A DNA stretch of 64,000 nucleotides from Methylobacterium sp. Leaf123 (lineage in GTDB: Bacteria > Pseudomonadota > Alphaproteobacteria > Rhizobiales > Beijerinckiaceae): positions 347,119 to 411,118 of the forward strand of contig NZ_LMNS01000038.1 in assembly GCF_001423405.1 (NCBI RefSeq). Reading direction: 5' to 3'. The position numbers and the translations under genes are program-made. The notes beneath the pieces are model-generated. The model did no database searches and had not been told where the DNA came from. It was given only the letters and a program-made list of their open reading frames with translations. How positions within the stretch are numbered: the stretch's first letter is position 1; every line of letters begins with the position of its first letter. Below, piece after piece: positions 26,014 to 34,817 of this stretch.

Positions 26014-27849
26014 TTAGGCCTCCACCGCAGGCAGGACGAGGGTGAGCACCGCGCCGTCAGTGCCGTTGCCGGCGGTGAGGCTGCCGCCGAAGTCGCGCAC
26101 GATCAGCGCCGACAGCGAAAGGCCGAGCCCGAGGCCTTCGCCGGCCGCCTTCGTGGTGAAGAACGGATCGAACAGGTGCGGCATGTGCTCCTCGGAGATT
26201 CCGCTTCCGCTGTCGGCGACGCGGAGGCGCCAGGAAGAACTCTCCTCGCGCGAGGCCGTCAGGTCGAGCCGGCGCTCGGGGGTGTCGCGCATGGCGTCGA
26301 GGGCGTTGACCATCAGGTTCAAAATCACCTGCTCTAGGCGGATCGGCTCGGCCCGGACCGTGGCCTCGGGCGGGATCGTGCAGGTGACCTGAACCGATTC
26401 GGCGCGGATGCGGGAGGCGAGCAGATCGAGCGCCGCCGCCGCCGCGGTGCCGAGCCGCACCGGCTCCCAGTGCTCCGGTCCGGTCTTGCGGGCGAAAACT
26501 TTGAGATGGCGGATGATCTCGGCGATGCGCTGCGTCACCTCGGTCATGCGCTTGAGGTTCCGGCCGACGGTCGCGGTGTCGCCGCGCTCCAGGAAGATGG
26601 AGGAACTGGACAGGAAGGTGCGAAGTGCTGCCAGCGGCTGGTTGATTTCGTGGTTGATCGCCGTGGAGATCTGGCCGAGCGCGGCGAGGCGACCGGCATG
26701 GATCAGTTCGTCCTGCGTCGCCCGCAGGGCGGCGGTGGCGCGCTCCCGCTCGGCGATCTCATCGCGTAGGCGTGCATTGGCGGTACTGAGATCGGCAGTT
26801 CGCTCCGCCACACGGCGCTCCAGGGTGAGGCGCATGGCCTGCTCGCTGCGCAGCCGCTGCCGCCTCTGGCTCGCCGCCGCGAGGGCGAAAGCGAGCGCAA
26901 GGCTCGAGATGCCGGCGGCGAGCGCCGCAAGCAGGGCCTGCCGCAACGCGGCGTCGGTCTCGGCGATGTACCAGAGCGTCCAGCCGAGATCCGGCATCGC
27001 GGTCCGCTCGACGACCCCCGAGATGGTTCGCTCGCCCTCGGGGAGTTCGATCGTGCCCCCGTCGGCTTGTTCCGAGAGCAGGGGCCGCAGATCGCTATCG
27101 CCGTACTGACGCGCCTCTCGGATGCGGGCCGTGTCGGCCTCCGTCAGGGGACGGAACGGGCGGTACTTCCAGGCGGGCTCGCTGGCCAGGAAGACGACGC
27201 CCGAGGCGTCGGAGACGAGAACGTACTCGCCGGCCTGCCGCCACTCCCGCTGCAGCCCTTCGAGATCGACCTTGACCACCACGATCCCGGCGATGCCGCC
27301 GCCCGGCATCGGGACCGCCTTGCCGATGAACAGGCCGGGCCGGTTCGTGGTGGTGCCGACGCCGAAGTAGCGCGAGGCGCCCGTCGCGACCGCCTCGGTG
27401 AAATACGGCCGGTAGGCGTAGGAGGTCCCCACGAAGCTGAGTTCCTCGTTCCAGTTGCTGGCGCTGCGGGTCAGCCCGTCGCGGTCGAGCAGGTAGATGG
27501 CGGCGACGCCCGAAGCGCGGGCGATGGTCTCGAACTTCGTGTTGACGGCGGCGACCCGGACGGGATCGTCGACCGCATCGAGGAGGATGCGGACCTCGGT
27601 GTCGAGGGCGAGGACGCCGGGAAGGTACCGGTATCGCTCCACGGCCGAGCGCAGCACCGCCTCGCCGATGACGAGGCGCTGGCGCGCGGCGCGCCGCACC
27701 TGCTCGTGGCCGGCATCCAGGGTGAAGCCGAAGATCGCCAGCGTGACGATGGGCGTGAGCACGGCCAGCGTCCACCGCCACGTCGCCGAGGCGGCGTGGT
27801 GGCGGGTGATCCGTCGAATGGCCCGGATTGCGAGGCGCGGTATTCTCAT
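26014..27849 (-). CDS. dctB: DctB-like membrane sensor histidine kinase (cluster A, intact)
   Basis: 611 residues. Transmembrane segment 26-45, periplasmic dCache-like sensor region about 46-300 (with RSASNWNEELSFVGTSYAYRPYF, the conserved DctB ligand-pocket stretch), second membrane segment 303-326, coiled coil 330-385, dimerisation box with His400 in NHEINQPLAA, and ATPase domain with N box NLMVNALDAM (511-520), G1 DSGSGI and G2 GEGLGLGLS. DctB senses periplasmic C4-dicarboxylates in rhizobia; here a related organic acid transported by the cluster is likely. Ligand specificity cannot be read from sequence. It is followed immediately by dctD. The cluster B homologue is broken by a stop codon that aligns with residue 277. 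Confidence 0.9.
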   Translation of the reverse strand: MRIPRLAIRAIRRITRHHAASATWRWTLAVLTPIVTLAIFGFTLDAGHEQVRRAARQRLVIGEAVLRSAVERYRYLPGVLALDTEVRILLDAVDDPVRVAAVNTKFETIARASGVAAIYLLDRDGLTRSASNWNEELSFVGTSYAYRPYFTEAVATGASRYFGVGTTTNRPGLFIGKAVPMPGGGIAGIVVVKVDLEGLQREWRQAGEYVLVSDASGVVFLASEPAWKYRPFRPLTEADTARIREARQYGDSDLRPLLSEQADGGTIELPEGERTISGVVERTAMPDLGWTLWYIAETDAALRQALLAALAAGISSLALAFALAAASQRRQRLRSEQAMRLTLERRVAERTADLSTANARLRDEIAERERATAALRATQDELIHAGRLAALGQISTAINHEINQPLAALRTFLSSSSIFLERGDTATVGRNLKRMTEVTQRIAEIIRHLKVFARKTGPEHWEPVRLGTAAAAALDLLASRIRAESVQVTCTIPPEATVRAEPIRLEQVILNLMVNALDAMRDTPERRLDLTASREESSSWRLRVADSGSGISEEHMPHLFDPFFTTKAAGEGLGLGLSLSALIVRDFGGSLTAGNGTDGAVLTLVLPAVEA

Positions 27850-28036
27850 CAGAAGTCGAGGCGGTTCTGGACGCGAAGCCGGACCGGGACGGATGGCGGT
27901 GATCGCAGCGGATCATCCGCGCCGGACAAGCCTTTGTCATCCGCTCCGGCCGCCGTGCCGCCGCCGCGGACGGGCGATCCGCACCCATGGGCCCGGCGCA
28001 ACGCCCGGACCCGGCCGCACGGACAGGCCAGGTGCA

Positions 28037-28654
28037 TCACGCGGCGCGCACGGCCGCAAGGAAGCGTCCCACCTCGCTAGTGAGGTGCACGGACTGGCGC
28101 GACAGTTCGGAGGAGGATGCCAGCACCTGGGCCGATGCTGCGGCGGTCGCTTCGGCTGCCCCCGCCACGCACGTGATGGTGGCGGTCACCTCCTCGGTGC
28201 CGGATGCCGCCTGGGCGACGTTGCGCACGATCCCCTGTGTCGCCGCCCCCTGTTCCTCGACCGCCGCGGCAATCGAGGCGGCGACGTCCGCGATCTCCCG
28301 GATTCGCGCACCGATGCCGTCGATCGCGTCCCTCTGCTCCTCTGGCGAGGCGATGAGCGCCCGGTACGCCTCGATCTTGGCATCTCGATCGCGGCGGAAC
28401 TCCACCACCTTAGCCGCGCTCTCGGCCTTTGCGGCCTCGTTCTCGGCCGTCATGTAGCGGAACTGCCAGGGCCGCGTGCGGATGACGAGGGTGTTGATGA
28501 CGTTCGCCTCGTTCATCGAGGGGATGGCGTTGTCGAGCAGCTCGGCCGTCCGCTGCGCCGTGCTGTCGAGCTTCATCTGCGTCAGGCCGCCCTGACCGAG
28601 ACACAGCAAAAGCATGACTGGAAACAGGACTGTCAGGATGCGCTTGATTGTCAT
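28037..28654 (-). CDS. Methyl-accepting chemotaxis protein remnant with large in-frame deletion (cluster A)
   Basis: 205 residues versus 556 in the cluster B homologue. Residues 1-108 match the N-terminus (membrane helix 5-27 and part of the four-helix-bundle sensor), then the sequence jumps from ASPEEQR to AIDGIGARIREIADV, the last 97 residues of the signalling domain. The missing 351 codons include the second membrane helix, HAMP linker and the conserved signalling hairpin that contacts CheA/CheW. The frame is preserved, so a small membrane-anchored coiled-coil protein may still be made, but it cannot act as a chemoreceptor. The junction is near 28331. It follows the DUF6894-like gene and precedes dctB. 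Confidence 0.8.
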   Translation of the reverse strand: MTIKRILTVLFPVMLLLCLGQGGLTQMKLDSTAQRTAELLDNAIPSMNEANVINTLVIRTRPWQFRYMTAENEAAKAESAAKVVEFRRDRDAKIEAYRALIASPEEQRDAIDGIGARIREIADVAASIAAAVEEQGAATQGIVRNVAQAASGTEEVTATITCVAGAAEATAAASAQVLASSSELSRQSVHLTSEVGRFLAAVRAA

Positions 28655-28822
28655 TGGTCTTTTTCAATGCTTGCCCGGCTGCGGCATCATGAGTTTCAGA
28701 CATGGTTGATGATGTATAAAAATCCATTAAACAGGTTCCGGCATGGGCGCCTGCATTTTCGTCTGTAGCGACCCAATGGCACTGCTCCGGATGCTATAGG
28801 TTCTACTCCTGTGCTGTCATTT

Positions 28823-29050
28823 CTATGAGGCAGTGATTTTCAGACTGGAGGTGTAGACTTGCGATCCTAATAAATCACGCACCTGGACCGTGAAAGTTTG
28901 GCGATTGTCGTCCGTCAGGTTGTGTGTTGCCATTTCACACAAGGCCCGTTTTGCGAGCTTTTTCACTTCGAACAAACTCGCGCATTCGATACCGTCATCA
29001 TCCTGCACGAGTAGATCCATAGAGATTGTGTTGAAGAAATACAGCGCCAT
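28823..29050 (-). CDS. DUF6894-like small protein
   Basis: 75 residues: starts MALYFFNTISMDLLVQDDDGIEC, then a helix EVKKLAKRALCEMATHNL, then the strand TFTVQVRDLLGSQVYTSSLKI. This beta-alpha-beta layout with the YFF start, DDxG turn and VRD strand is the DUF6894 pattern common in Methylobacterium and Bradyrhizobium. Function unknown. It is inserted between the aldehyde dehydrogenase and chemoreceptor genes of cluster A and has no equivalent in cluster B. Local composition is AT-richer than the flanking genes. Confidence 0.7.
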   Translation of the reverse strand: MALYFFNTISMDLLVQDDDGIECASLFEVKKLAKRALCEMATHNLTDDNRQTFTVQVRDLLGSQVYTSSLKITAS

Positions 29051-29228
29051 GACTTCTCTCCGATTCAGGTGTTATTATTGCGTATATTTGATTCTACGAG
29101 ATGCAACGGTCGGTATTTTTGGTGTCAATCGCCTTCTTCATGAAGCCCCGCTGTCCGGGGCTCCGATTGATCCATGGCGTTTGAATGTTCGGACGTTTCG
29201 TCGATGAAGCAGGGCCGGTGGTCCGGGA

Positions 29229-30608
29229 TCAGGGCCTGCGTAGGACGATCATCTTTTCCTGCGTCATGTCGCGCATGGTGTAGGGGATGCCGCCGACGCC
29301 GTAGCCCGAGCTGCGCCGTCCAGCGAACGGCATCCAGTCGGTGCGGAACGCGGTCGTGTCGTTGATCATCACCGCCGAGGCATCGAGCCGCTCGGCGGCG
29401 CGCAGGGCGACGCCGACATCCTGCGCGAACACGCTAGCCTGGAAGGCGAAGGGCAGCGCGTTCGCCGTCGCGATGGCCGTGTCGAGGTCGTCGTAGCGGT
29501 ACAGGCAGGTCACGGGCCCGAACACCTCCTCGCGCGAGACCCGCGCCTCGTTCGAGGGCGCGCGCAGCACCGCCGGGCTCAGCGTCGTCTCGGACAGGCG
29601 CGCGCCGCCGGTCAGCCCTGCGCCACCGCTGACCGCCTCGTCGATCCAGACCCGGACCCGGTCGGCCTCCCGCGGCTGGATCAGCGGGCCGACTTCCGTC
29701 TCCGGCAGGAGCGGGTCGCCGGTGCGCAGTTCCGCGACGCGGGCGAGGAAGCGCTCGGTGAAGGCCGCCTCGATCTCGGCATGGACGAAGATGCGCTGCG
29801 TCGACACGCAGACCTGACCGGCATGGTAGTAGCCGCCCTTCACCAGCGGCGCGACGATCGCGTCGAGGTCGGCGCTGCGATCGACGATGGCCGGGGCGAC
29901 GCCGCCATGCTCCAGTGCCGAGCGCGTGCCCGGCGCAAGCCGGCTGTGCAGGTGCCAGCCGACGCGGCCCGAGCCGATGAAGCTGACGAAGGCGACGCGG
30001 GGATCGGTCGCCAGCGCCTCGGCGAGATCGTTCGTCGCCGGCAGGAAGGTCTGGCACCAAGCTTCGGGCAGGCCGGCTTCGTGGACGAGCCGCACGAAGT
30101 CGAAGCAGGAGAGCGGCGTCGCAGAGGCCGGCTTGACGATCACCGGGCAACCCGCCGCGATGGCCGGTGCGACCTGATGGACGATCAGGTTGAGCGGGTG
30201 GTTGAAGGCCGAGATTGCCGCGACGACGCCGATCGGCTCGCGGGTGGTGAAGGCCCAGCGCCCGTCGCTCGCCGGCGTGAGCCCCATCGGGATCTCGCGG
30301 CCGGAGAGGTCGCGCAGGGCCTCCGCCGCGTTGCGCACACCATCGACGGCGCGATCCACCTCGATTTGCGCGTCGGTGAGCGGCTTGCCGCCCTCGCGGG
30401 CGATCTGGCGGCTGAAATGGTCGCGCCGCTCGGCGATGCGGCGGGCGACCTCTTGGAGGATCGCGATCCGGACATGGGTCTTGGGCCGCGCGTCGCGGTC
30501 ACGGAAGGCGCGCTCGGCGGCGGCGAGCTTGCGCTCCAGGGCCGCGGCGTCGTCGGTGGGCAACTCGGCGAAGGGCGTTCGGTCGTAGGCCTGGACAATC
30601 TGCAGCAC
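29229..30608 (-). CDS. NAD(P)-dependent aldehyde dehydrogenase (cluster A)
   Basis: 459 residues from GTG 30608, with AGGAGG six bases upstream. Catalytic residues of the ALDH superfamily are present: Asn136 (AFNHP), Lys159 (VIVKP), Glu233 (LEHGG) and nucleophile Cys267 (AGQVCVST), with the C-terminal EVFGPV and GxxGxGGIPYTM segments. The protein resembles succinate-semialdehyde, lactaldehyde and phosphonoacetaldehyde dehydrogenases. It oxidises an aldehyde to the acid in the cytoplasm. Directly downstream of the TPP decarboxylase-like gene, it most likely oxidises the aldehyde that enzyme produces. If the substrate is 2-oxoglutarate, this would be a succinate-semialdehyde dehydrogenase; that is inference. 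Confidence 0.85.
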   Translation of the reverse strand: MLQIVQAYDRTPFAELPTDDAAALERKLAAAERAFRDRDARPKTHVRIAILQEVARRIAERRDHFSRQIAREGGKPLTDAQIEVDRAVDGVRNAAEALRDLSGREIPMGLTPASDGRWAFTTREPIGVVAAISAFNHPLNLIVHQVAPAIAAGCPVIVKPASATPLSCFDFVRLVHEAGLPEAWCQTFLPATNDLAEALATDPRVAFVSFIGSGRVGWHLHSRLAPGTRSALEHGGVAPAIVDRSADLDAIVAPLVKGGYYHAGQVCVSTQRIFVHAEIEAAFTERFLARVAELRTGDPLLPETEVGPLIQPREADRVRVWIDEAVSGGAGLTGGARLSETTLSPAVLRAPSNEARVSREEVFGPVTCLYRYDDLDTAIATANALPFAFQASVFAQDVGVALRAAERLDASAVMINDTTAFRTDWMPFAGRRSSGYGVGGIPYTMRDMTQEKMIVLRRP

Positions 30609-30725
30609 GGGCAGCCTCCTGGCTCCGCCGCCCCGGTCGGGGCATGGAGCTGGCTCGAGGATTCGGGGTTTTTCGCGCCGGAGCGACGGCGATGGGACGC
30701 GGCCGCTCCGGTGCGGGCGCCGCGC

Positions 30726-32381
30726 TTACTCTGCGGCTTCGAGCACCAGATCCCTGACCTTGGTGCGCAGCTCATCGACGAGGACGCGGGTGTTTTCCGA
30801 ATAGTCGATCGGCACCGCCACGAGGTGGACGCCGCCGGCCCGGAACGCCCGCTCCAGGGTCGGCACCAGATCGGAGACCGCCTCGACCCGGTGGCCGGTG
30901 GCACCGTAGGACTCGGCGTATTTCACGAAGTCCGGGTTGTTGAAGGTCATCCCGTAATCCTGGAACGCGTCCACCGCCTGCTTCCAGCGGATCATGCCGT
31001 AGGCCGAGTCGTCGAGGACCAGCACCACGAGGTTGAGGCGCAGGCGCACCGCGGTCTCCATCTCCTGGCTGTTCATCATGAAGCCGCCGTCGCCGCACAC
31101 CGCCATGACGCGGCGCTCGGGGTGCAGCATTGCGGCCATCATCGCCGAGGGCAGCCCCGCCCCCATCGTGGCAAGCGCGTTGTCGAGCAGCAGCGTATTG
31201 GCGACGTAGGTGCGGTAGTTCCGGGCGAACCAGATCTTGTACATCCCGTTGTCGAGGCAGACGATGCCGTCCCCCGGGATGACGCTGCGCACGTCGCGCA
31301 CGAGGCGCTGCGGCGTGACGGGGAAACGGTCTTCGTCGTTGCGGTCGGCGATGCGCGTCAGGATGTGCTCGCGCAAGGGGAGCAGCGCGCCCGCGTTCGG
31401 CAGGCCGTCCTCCAGCCGGTCGGCGATCAGCTTCAGGGTCGGCCCGAGATCGCCCACCACCTCGGCGTCGGGATAGTACACCTCCTCGACGTTGGCGGGC
31501 GTGTAGCTGATGTGCAGCACCTTCTGGCCGCGCTGGCCCATGAAGAAGGGCGGCTTCTCGACCGTGTCGTGGCCGATGGCGATGATCAGGTCGGCCGCAT
31601 CGATCGCCTCGTGGACGTAGTCGCGCTCGGACAGGGCGGCGGTGCCCATGTAGAGGCGGGTGCCGTGGGCGACCGTGCCCTTGCCCATCTGCGTGGTGAA
31701 GAACGGGATGCCGGTGCGCTGCACGAAGCCGCCGAGGTCGCTCGTGGAACGCGGGCGGCTCGCCGCCGCGCCGAGCATGATCAGCGGGCGCTCGGCCGCC
31801 TGGATCATCCGGGCGGCGCGCTCGATCGAGGTCGGGTGGGCGACCGGGATGTCGATCGGATGGCTCGGCACCGTGTAGGCCTCGGCCTCGGCGGCGGCGA
31901 TGTCCTCGGGCAGCTCCAGCAGGACCGGACCGGGACGCTCCTCGGCGGCGACACGGAAGGCGTCGCGCACGATGGTCGGGATCGACGAGGCGGAGACGAT
32001 CTGCCGGGCCATCTTGGTGATCGGCTTCATCGAGGCGATCACGTCGACGATCTGGAACCGGGCTTGGCGAGCTTTGAGGATGCCCTTCTGGCCGGTGATG
32101 ATGATCATCGGCATCGCGCCGAGATGCGCGTAGGCGGCCCCCGTCGAGAAGTTGAGCGCGCCCGGGCCCAACGTCGCGAGGCAGACGCCGGGCTTGCCGG
32201 TCAGCCGGCCGTAGGTCGCCGCCATGAAGGCCGCGGCTTGCTCGTGGCGGGTCAGGATCAGCTCGATCTTCGAGGTGCGCAGGCTCTCGACGATGTCGAG
32301 GTTCTCCTCGCCGGGAATGCCGAAGATGCGCTCGACGCCTTCGTTCTCGAGCGCCTGAATCAGTAGGTCGGATCCCTTGGG
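30726..32381 (-). CDS. Thiamine diphosphate-dependent acetolactate synthase-like / 2-oxo acid decarboxylase (cluster A)
   Basis: 551 residues from GTG 32381 preceded by GGAGGG; the copy in cluster B starts at the equivalent ATG. Three TPP-enzyme domains: PYR domain with catalytic Glu48 (RHEQAAAF), central domain about 190-330, and PP domain with the cofactor motif GDGGFMMN near residue 430 and its Asn about 26 residues later. Database-style naming would be acetolactate synthase large subunit, but there is no ilvN-type small subunit and the gene is paired with an aldehyde dehydrogenase and a transporter. The same pairing encodes 2-oxoglutarate decarboxylase plus succinate-semialdehyde dehydrogenase in cyanobacteria, so a catabolic 2-oxo acid decarboxylase is the preferred inference. 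Confidence 0.85.
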   Translation of the reverse strand, partial: PKGSDLLIQALENEGVERIFGIPGEENLDIVESLRTSKIELILTRHEQAAAFMAATYGRLTGKPGVCLATLGPGALNFSTGAAYAHLGAMPMIIITGQKGILKARQARFQIVDVIASMKPITKMARQIVSASSIPTIVRDAFRVAAEERPGPVLLELPEDIAAAEAEAYTVPSHPIDIPVAHPTSIERAARMIQAAERPLIMLGAAASRPRSTSDLGGFVQRTGIPFFTTQMGKGTVAHGTRLYMGTAALSERDYVHEAIDAADLIIAIGHDTVEKPPFFMGQRGQKVLHISYTPANVEEVYYPDAEVVGDLGPTLKLIADRLEDGLPNAGALLPLREHILTRIADRNDEDRFPVTPQRLVRDVRSVIPGDGIVCLDNGMYKIWFARNYRTYVANTLLLDNALATMGAGLPSAMMAAMLHPERRVMAVCGDGGFMMNSQEMETAVRLRLNLVVLVLDDSAYGMIRWKQAVDAFQDYGMTFNNPDFVKYAESYGATGHRVEAVSDLVPTLERAFRAGGVHLVAVPIDYSENTRVLVDELRTKVRDLVLEAAE

Positions 32382-32528
32382 CACGATGCCCTCCTGTCGG
32401 TTGGTTCGGTTCAAGCCGGTCGCGCGCGTCCGGCCGCCGGGCGGGCGATGCCGCGCCGGCCGAGTTGGGTTCGAGGTGTGAGGGGAAGAAGCGTCCCGGA
32501 CGGGGCCCGCCCGTCGGGAGGGCACGGT

Positions 32529-33860
32529 TCAGCCGCGCATCCGGCCGTTGCCGTCGAGGTAGCCGTACTTGCGGGTGTCGGGCATCCACAGCGAGGCCGC
32601 GAAGGCGACCGCGGCCATGGCGGCGACGTAGTAGAAGAACAGGCTCTCGTTGCCGTAGGACTTGAACGAGAGCGCCACGTATTCCGCCGTGCCGCCGAAC
32701 ATCGCGTTGGCGATGGCGTAGGGCAGCCCGACGCCGAGCGCGCGCACCTCAGCGGGGAACAGTTCGGCTTTCACCACGCCGCTGATCGAGGTGTAGAAGG
32801 TCGCGATGATCAGGCCGACCATGATCAGGCCGAAGGCGGCGTAGGGGCTCGTGACCAGCGACAGAGCCGACAGCAGCGGCACGGCGCCGACCGTCGCGAT
32901 CCCGCTGAACAGGATCATGTTGTTGCGCCGGCCGATCCGGTCGGAGAGCAAACCGAATAGCGGCTGGAGCACCATGAACGCGATCAGCGCCAGGGTCATC
33001 ACGGTCGAGACCGATTTGAGGTCGAGTTTGACCGTGTTGACCAGGAACTTCTGCATGTAAGTCGTCATGGTATAGAAGTAGAGCGAGCCGCCCATGGTGA
33101 AGGCGAGCGTGATCAGCAGCGCGCGCTTATGCTGCATCAGGGCGCGCAGCGAACCGGCCTCCTCGCGCTGCATCGTCTCGGTCGAGACGGATTCCTCTAG
33201 CGAGCCGCGCAGCATCATCGCGACGATGGCGGCGGCGGCGCCGATCAGGAACGGGATGCGCCAGCCCCAGGCCCGCATCTCCTCGCCGGTCAGCATGTGC
33301 TGGAGCGCGAACACGACGAGCACGGCGAGCAGCTGGCCGCCGATAAGGGTAACGTACTGGAACGAGGACAGGAAGCCGCGCCGGCCTTTTCCCGCGATCT
33401 CGCTCATATAGGTCGCCGCCGTGCCGTACTCGCCGCCGACTGAGAGACCTTGGGCGAGGCGCGCCACGAGGAGCAGGATGGGGGCCAGCACGCCGATCGA
33501 CTCGTAGGTCGGAAGCAAGCCGATCATCAGCGAGCCGGCGCACATCAGGAGAACCGAGAACACCATCGAGGACTTGCGGCCGCGCCGATCCGCGATCCGT
33601 CCGAAGATCCAGCCGCCGAGCGGGCGCATGAAGAAGCCGACGGCGAAGATGCCGGCCGTCGCGAGCAATTGCCCGGTCGGGCTGCTCGACGGGAAGAAGG
33701 CGGAGGCGAAGTAGATCGAGGTGAAGGCGTAGGCGTAGAAGTCGTACCACTCGACGAGATTGCCGGACGAGGCGGCGACGATGGCCTTGATCTTCTGGCG
33801 GTCCGAGGCCTCGGCGCGCACGGGGACATCCCCGATTGCTGCGGGTACAGCCGTGTTCAT
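32529..33860 (-). CDS. MHS-family MFS organic-acid transporter (cluster A)
   Basis: 443 residues from ATG 33860, with GGGAGA upstream (identical in cluster B). Twelve hydrophobic segments of a major facilitator are visible. Family marks of the metabolite:H+ symporter group: GNLVEWYDFYAYAF at the first helix, GFFMRPLGGWIFGRIADRRGRK in loop 2-3, ARLAQGLSVGGEYG, and the GRRGFLSSFQYV loop. Members import 2-oxoglutarate, citrate, proline or other acids with protons. It heads the cluster and has its own conserved sigma-54 promoter and upstream dyad. With the enzymes behind it, the substrate is probably a 2-oxo acid or dicarboxylate. Confidence 0.85.
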   Translation of the reverse strand: MNTAVPAAIGDVPVRAEASDRQKIKAIVAASSGNLVEWYDFYAYAFTSIYFASAFFPSSSPTGQLLATAGIFAVGFFMRPLGGWIFGRIADRRGRKSSMVFSVLLMCAGSLMIGLLPTYESIGVLAPILLLVARLAQGLSVGGEYGTAATYMSEIAGKGRRGFLSSFQYVTLIGGQLLAVLVVFALQHMLTGEEMRAWGWRIPFLIGAAAAIVAMMLRGSLEESVSTETMQREEAGSLRALMQHKRALLITLAFTMGGSLYFYTMTTYMQKFLVNTVKLDLKSVSTVMTLALIAFMVLQPLFGLLSDRIGRRNNMILFSGIATVGAVPLLSALSLVTSPYAAFGLIMVGLIIATFYTSISGVVKAELFPAEVRALGVGLPYAIANAMFGGTAEYVALSFKSYGNESLFFYYVAAMAAVAFAASLWMPDTRKYGYLDGNGRMRG

Positions 33861-33980
33861 GGGCGTTCTCCCTGTTTTAAGTCCTGGCCTCACCGAGATG
33901 CGGCCGTCCTCGCCCCGCTCCGCCGACCTGGGCCTTCGGCCTCTTCATCGTCGGCATCGACGGGACACGAGGGGAATGAT

Positions 33981-33996
33981 GGCAATAGGGATGCCA
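33981..33996 (-). promoter_or_regulatory. Sigma-54 promoter of cluster A
   Basis: On the minus strand TGGCAT-CCCTA-TTGCC places GG and GC twelve bases apart as in -24/-12 promoters. It lies about 120 bases before the transporter start. The same motif (TGGCAT-CCTTG-TTGCC) occurs at the matching place in cluster B although surrounding DNA has diverged, which supports function. Confidence 0.75.
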
Positions 33997-34068
33997 AAGG
34001 CAGATGGCGCGTAAAAACGAATGTTTACAATTATTTGGGCAATATTCTCTCTGACTCGATAGGCCGAA

Positions 34069-34100
34069 TTTCGCCGATCCGTGATCCACGCTCGGCGGAA
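34069..34100 (-). promoter_or_regulatory. Upstream activator dyad of cluster A
   Basis: Inverted half-sites TTTCGCCGA and TCGGCGGAA separated by 14 bases, centred about 89 bp upstream of the -24 element. Cluster B has the same half-sites, the same 14-base spacer and the same distance to its promoter. This is the expected arrangement of an enhancer for a DctD-type activator. Confidence 0.7.
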
Positions 34101-34817
34101 TATTGCCGATCGCAGCGGGGCCGTGCCTGTCTGCGGGGCCTGCTTCGACCCAGCAGCTGCACTCAGATTTCATGCAACACGTTGTTGGCCACGCTCAAAG
34201 CTGTCCACTTGGCGAACGAACTCGAGACAAATTCCAGGACATCCTCGGCTCGGATCGGAGCGCGGCCGCGCGGTGGCTGTGACGGTGATCGTGATCAAGC
34301 GGATCTATCGCGAGCAATGCCAGATCGACGTATTGCTTGAAGAATGCCTATGGCTCTAGCAACTGCTATAAGCTGCATGTCTGCTGCCGTCGTTTCAGTA
34401 AAATTCACAGAAATGCTGTGTAACGCCGTTAGCTAGACCGAGGGCTGACAACAAATCAAAGCAATTTTCGTCGGCACCTCGAAACAGGCGCCGATATAGA
34501 TTGCTGGGTCGAGCCTCATGTTGATCAAGACCGGCAGAAGCTTGCCCTCGGCTTCGGCCTTCCACCGGAAGACCTCGATGTGACGGCCGGGGCAAAGCAA
34601 ATCGGCGAGCAACGCCGCCCCCTCGGTGCTGGTCGTCTCCCCAGACATGAGGCGGCCCATCAGTACAGCGGCCGCACGGTGCCCGCGCCCATCGCCTCGG
34701 CGCGGTGCAGGACGGCGCGGGCGCAGGCGATATCGTCGATCGCCATCCCCATCGGGGTAGATCGTCGTGTGCGGGCCGTACGCGGAAGGCGTGTCCTGCC
34801 AGCGGCAGCCGATCTTC
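34101..34817. other. Degenerate region upstream of cluster A
   Basis: 34101-34430 shows no gene. Between 34433 and 34795 the minus strand has a gene-like composition split between frames (one frame with MAIDDIACARAVLHRAEAMG, another with GETTSTEGAALLADLLCPG and RWKAEAEGKLLPVLINM). This looks like a decayed coding sequence of a family I do not recognise. It abuts an IS3-type transposase fragment. Confidence 0.35.

Noticed and set aside
29781..32366. An 861-codon open frame on the plus strand opposite the TPP enzyme and aldehyde dehydrogenase genes
   Set aside because: It is antisense to two well-supported genes, is rich in Arg/Gly/Asp/His as expected for a high-GC shadow frame, and has no domain pattern.
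30726..32381. Biosynthetic acetolactate synthase (branched-chain amino acid pathway)
   Set aside because: No regulatory small subunit or other ilv gene is adjacent and the neighbours are a transporter, an aldehyde dehydrogenase and a DctBD system, so a catabolic role fits better. Not excluded biochemically.
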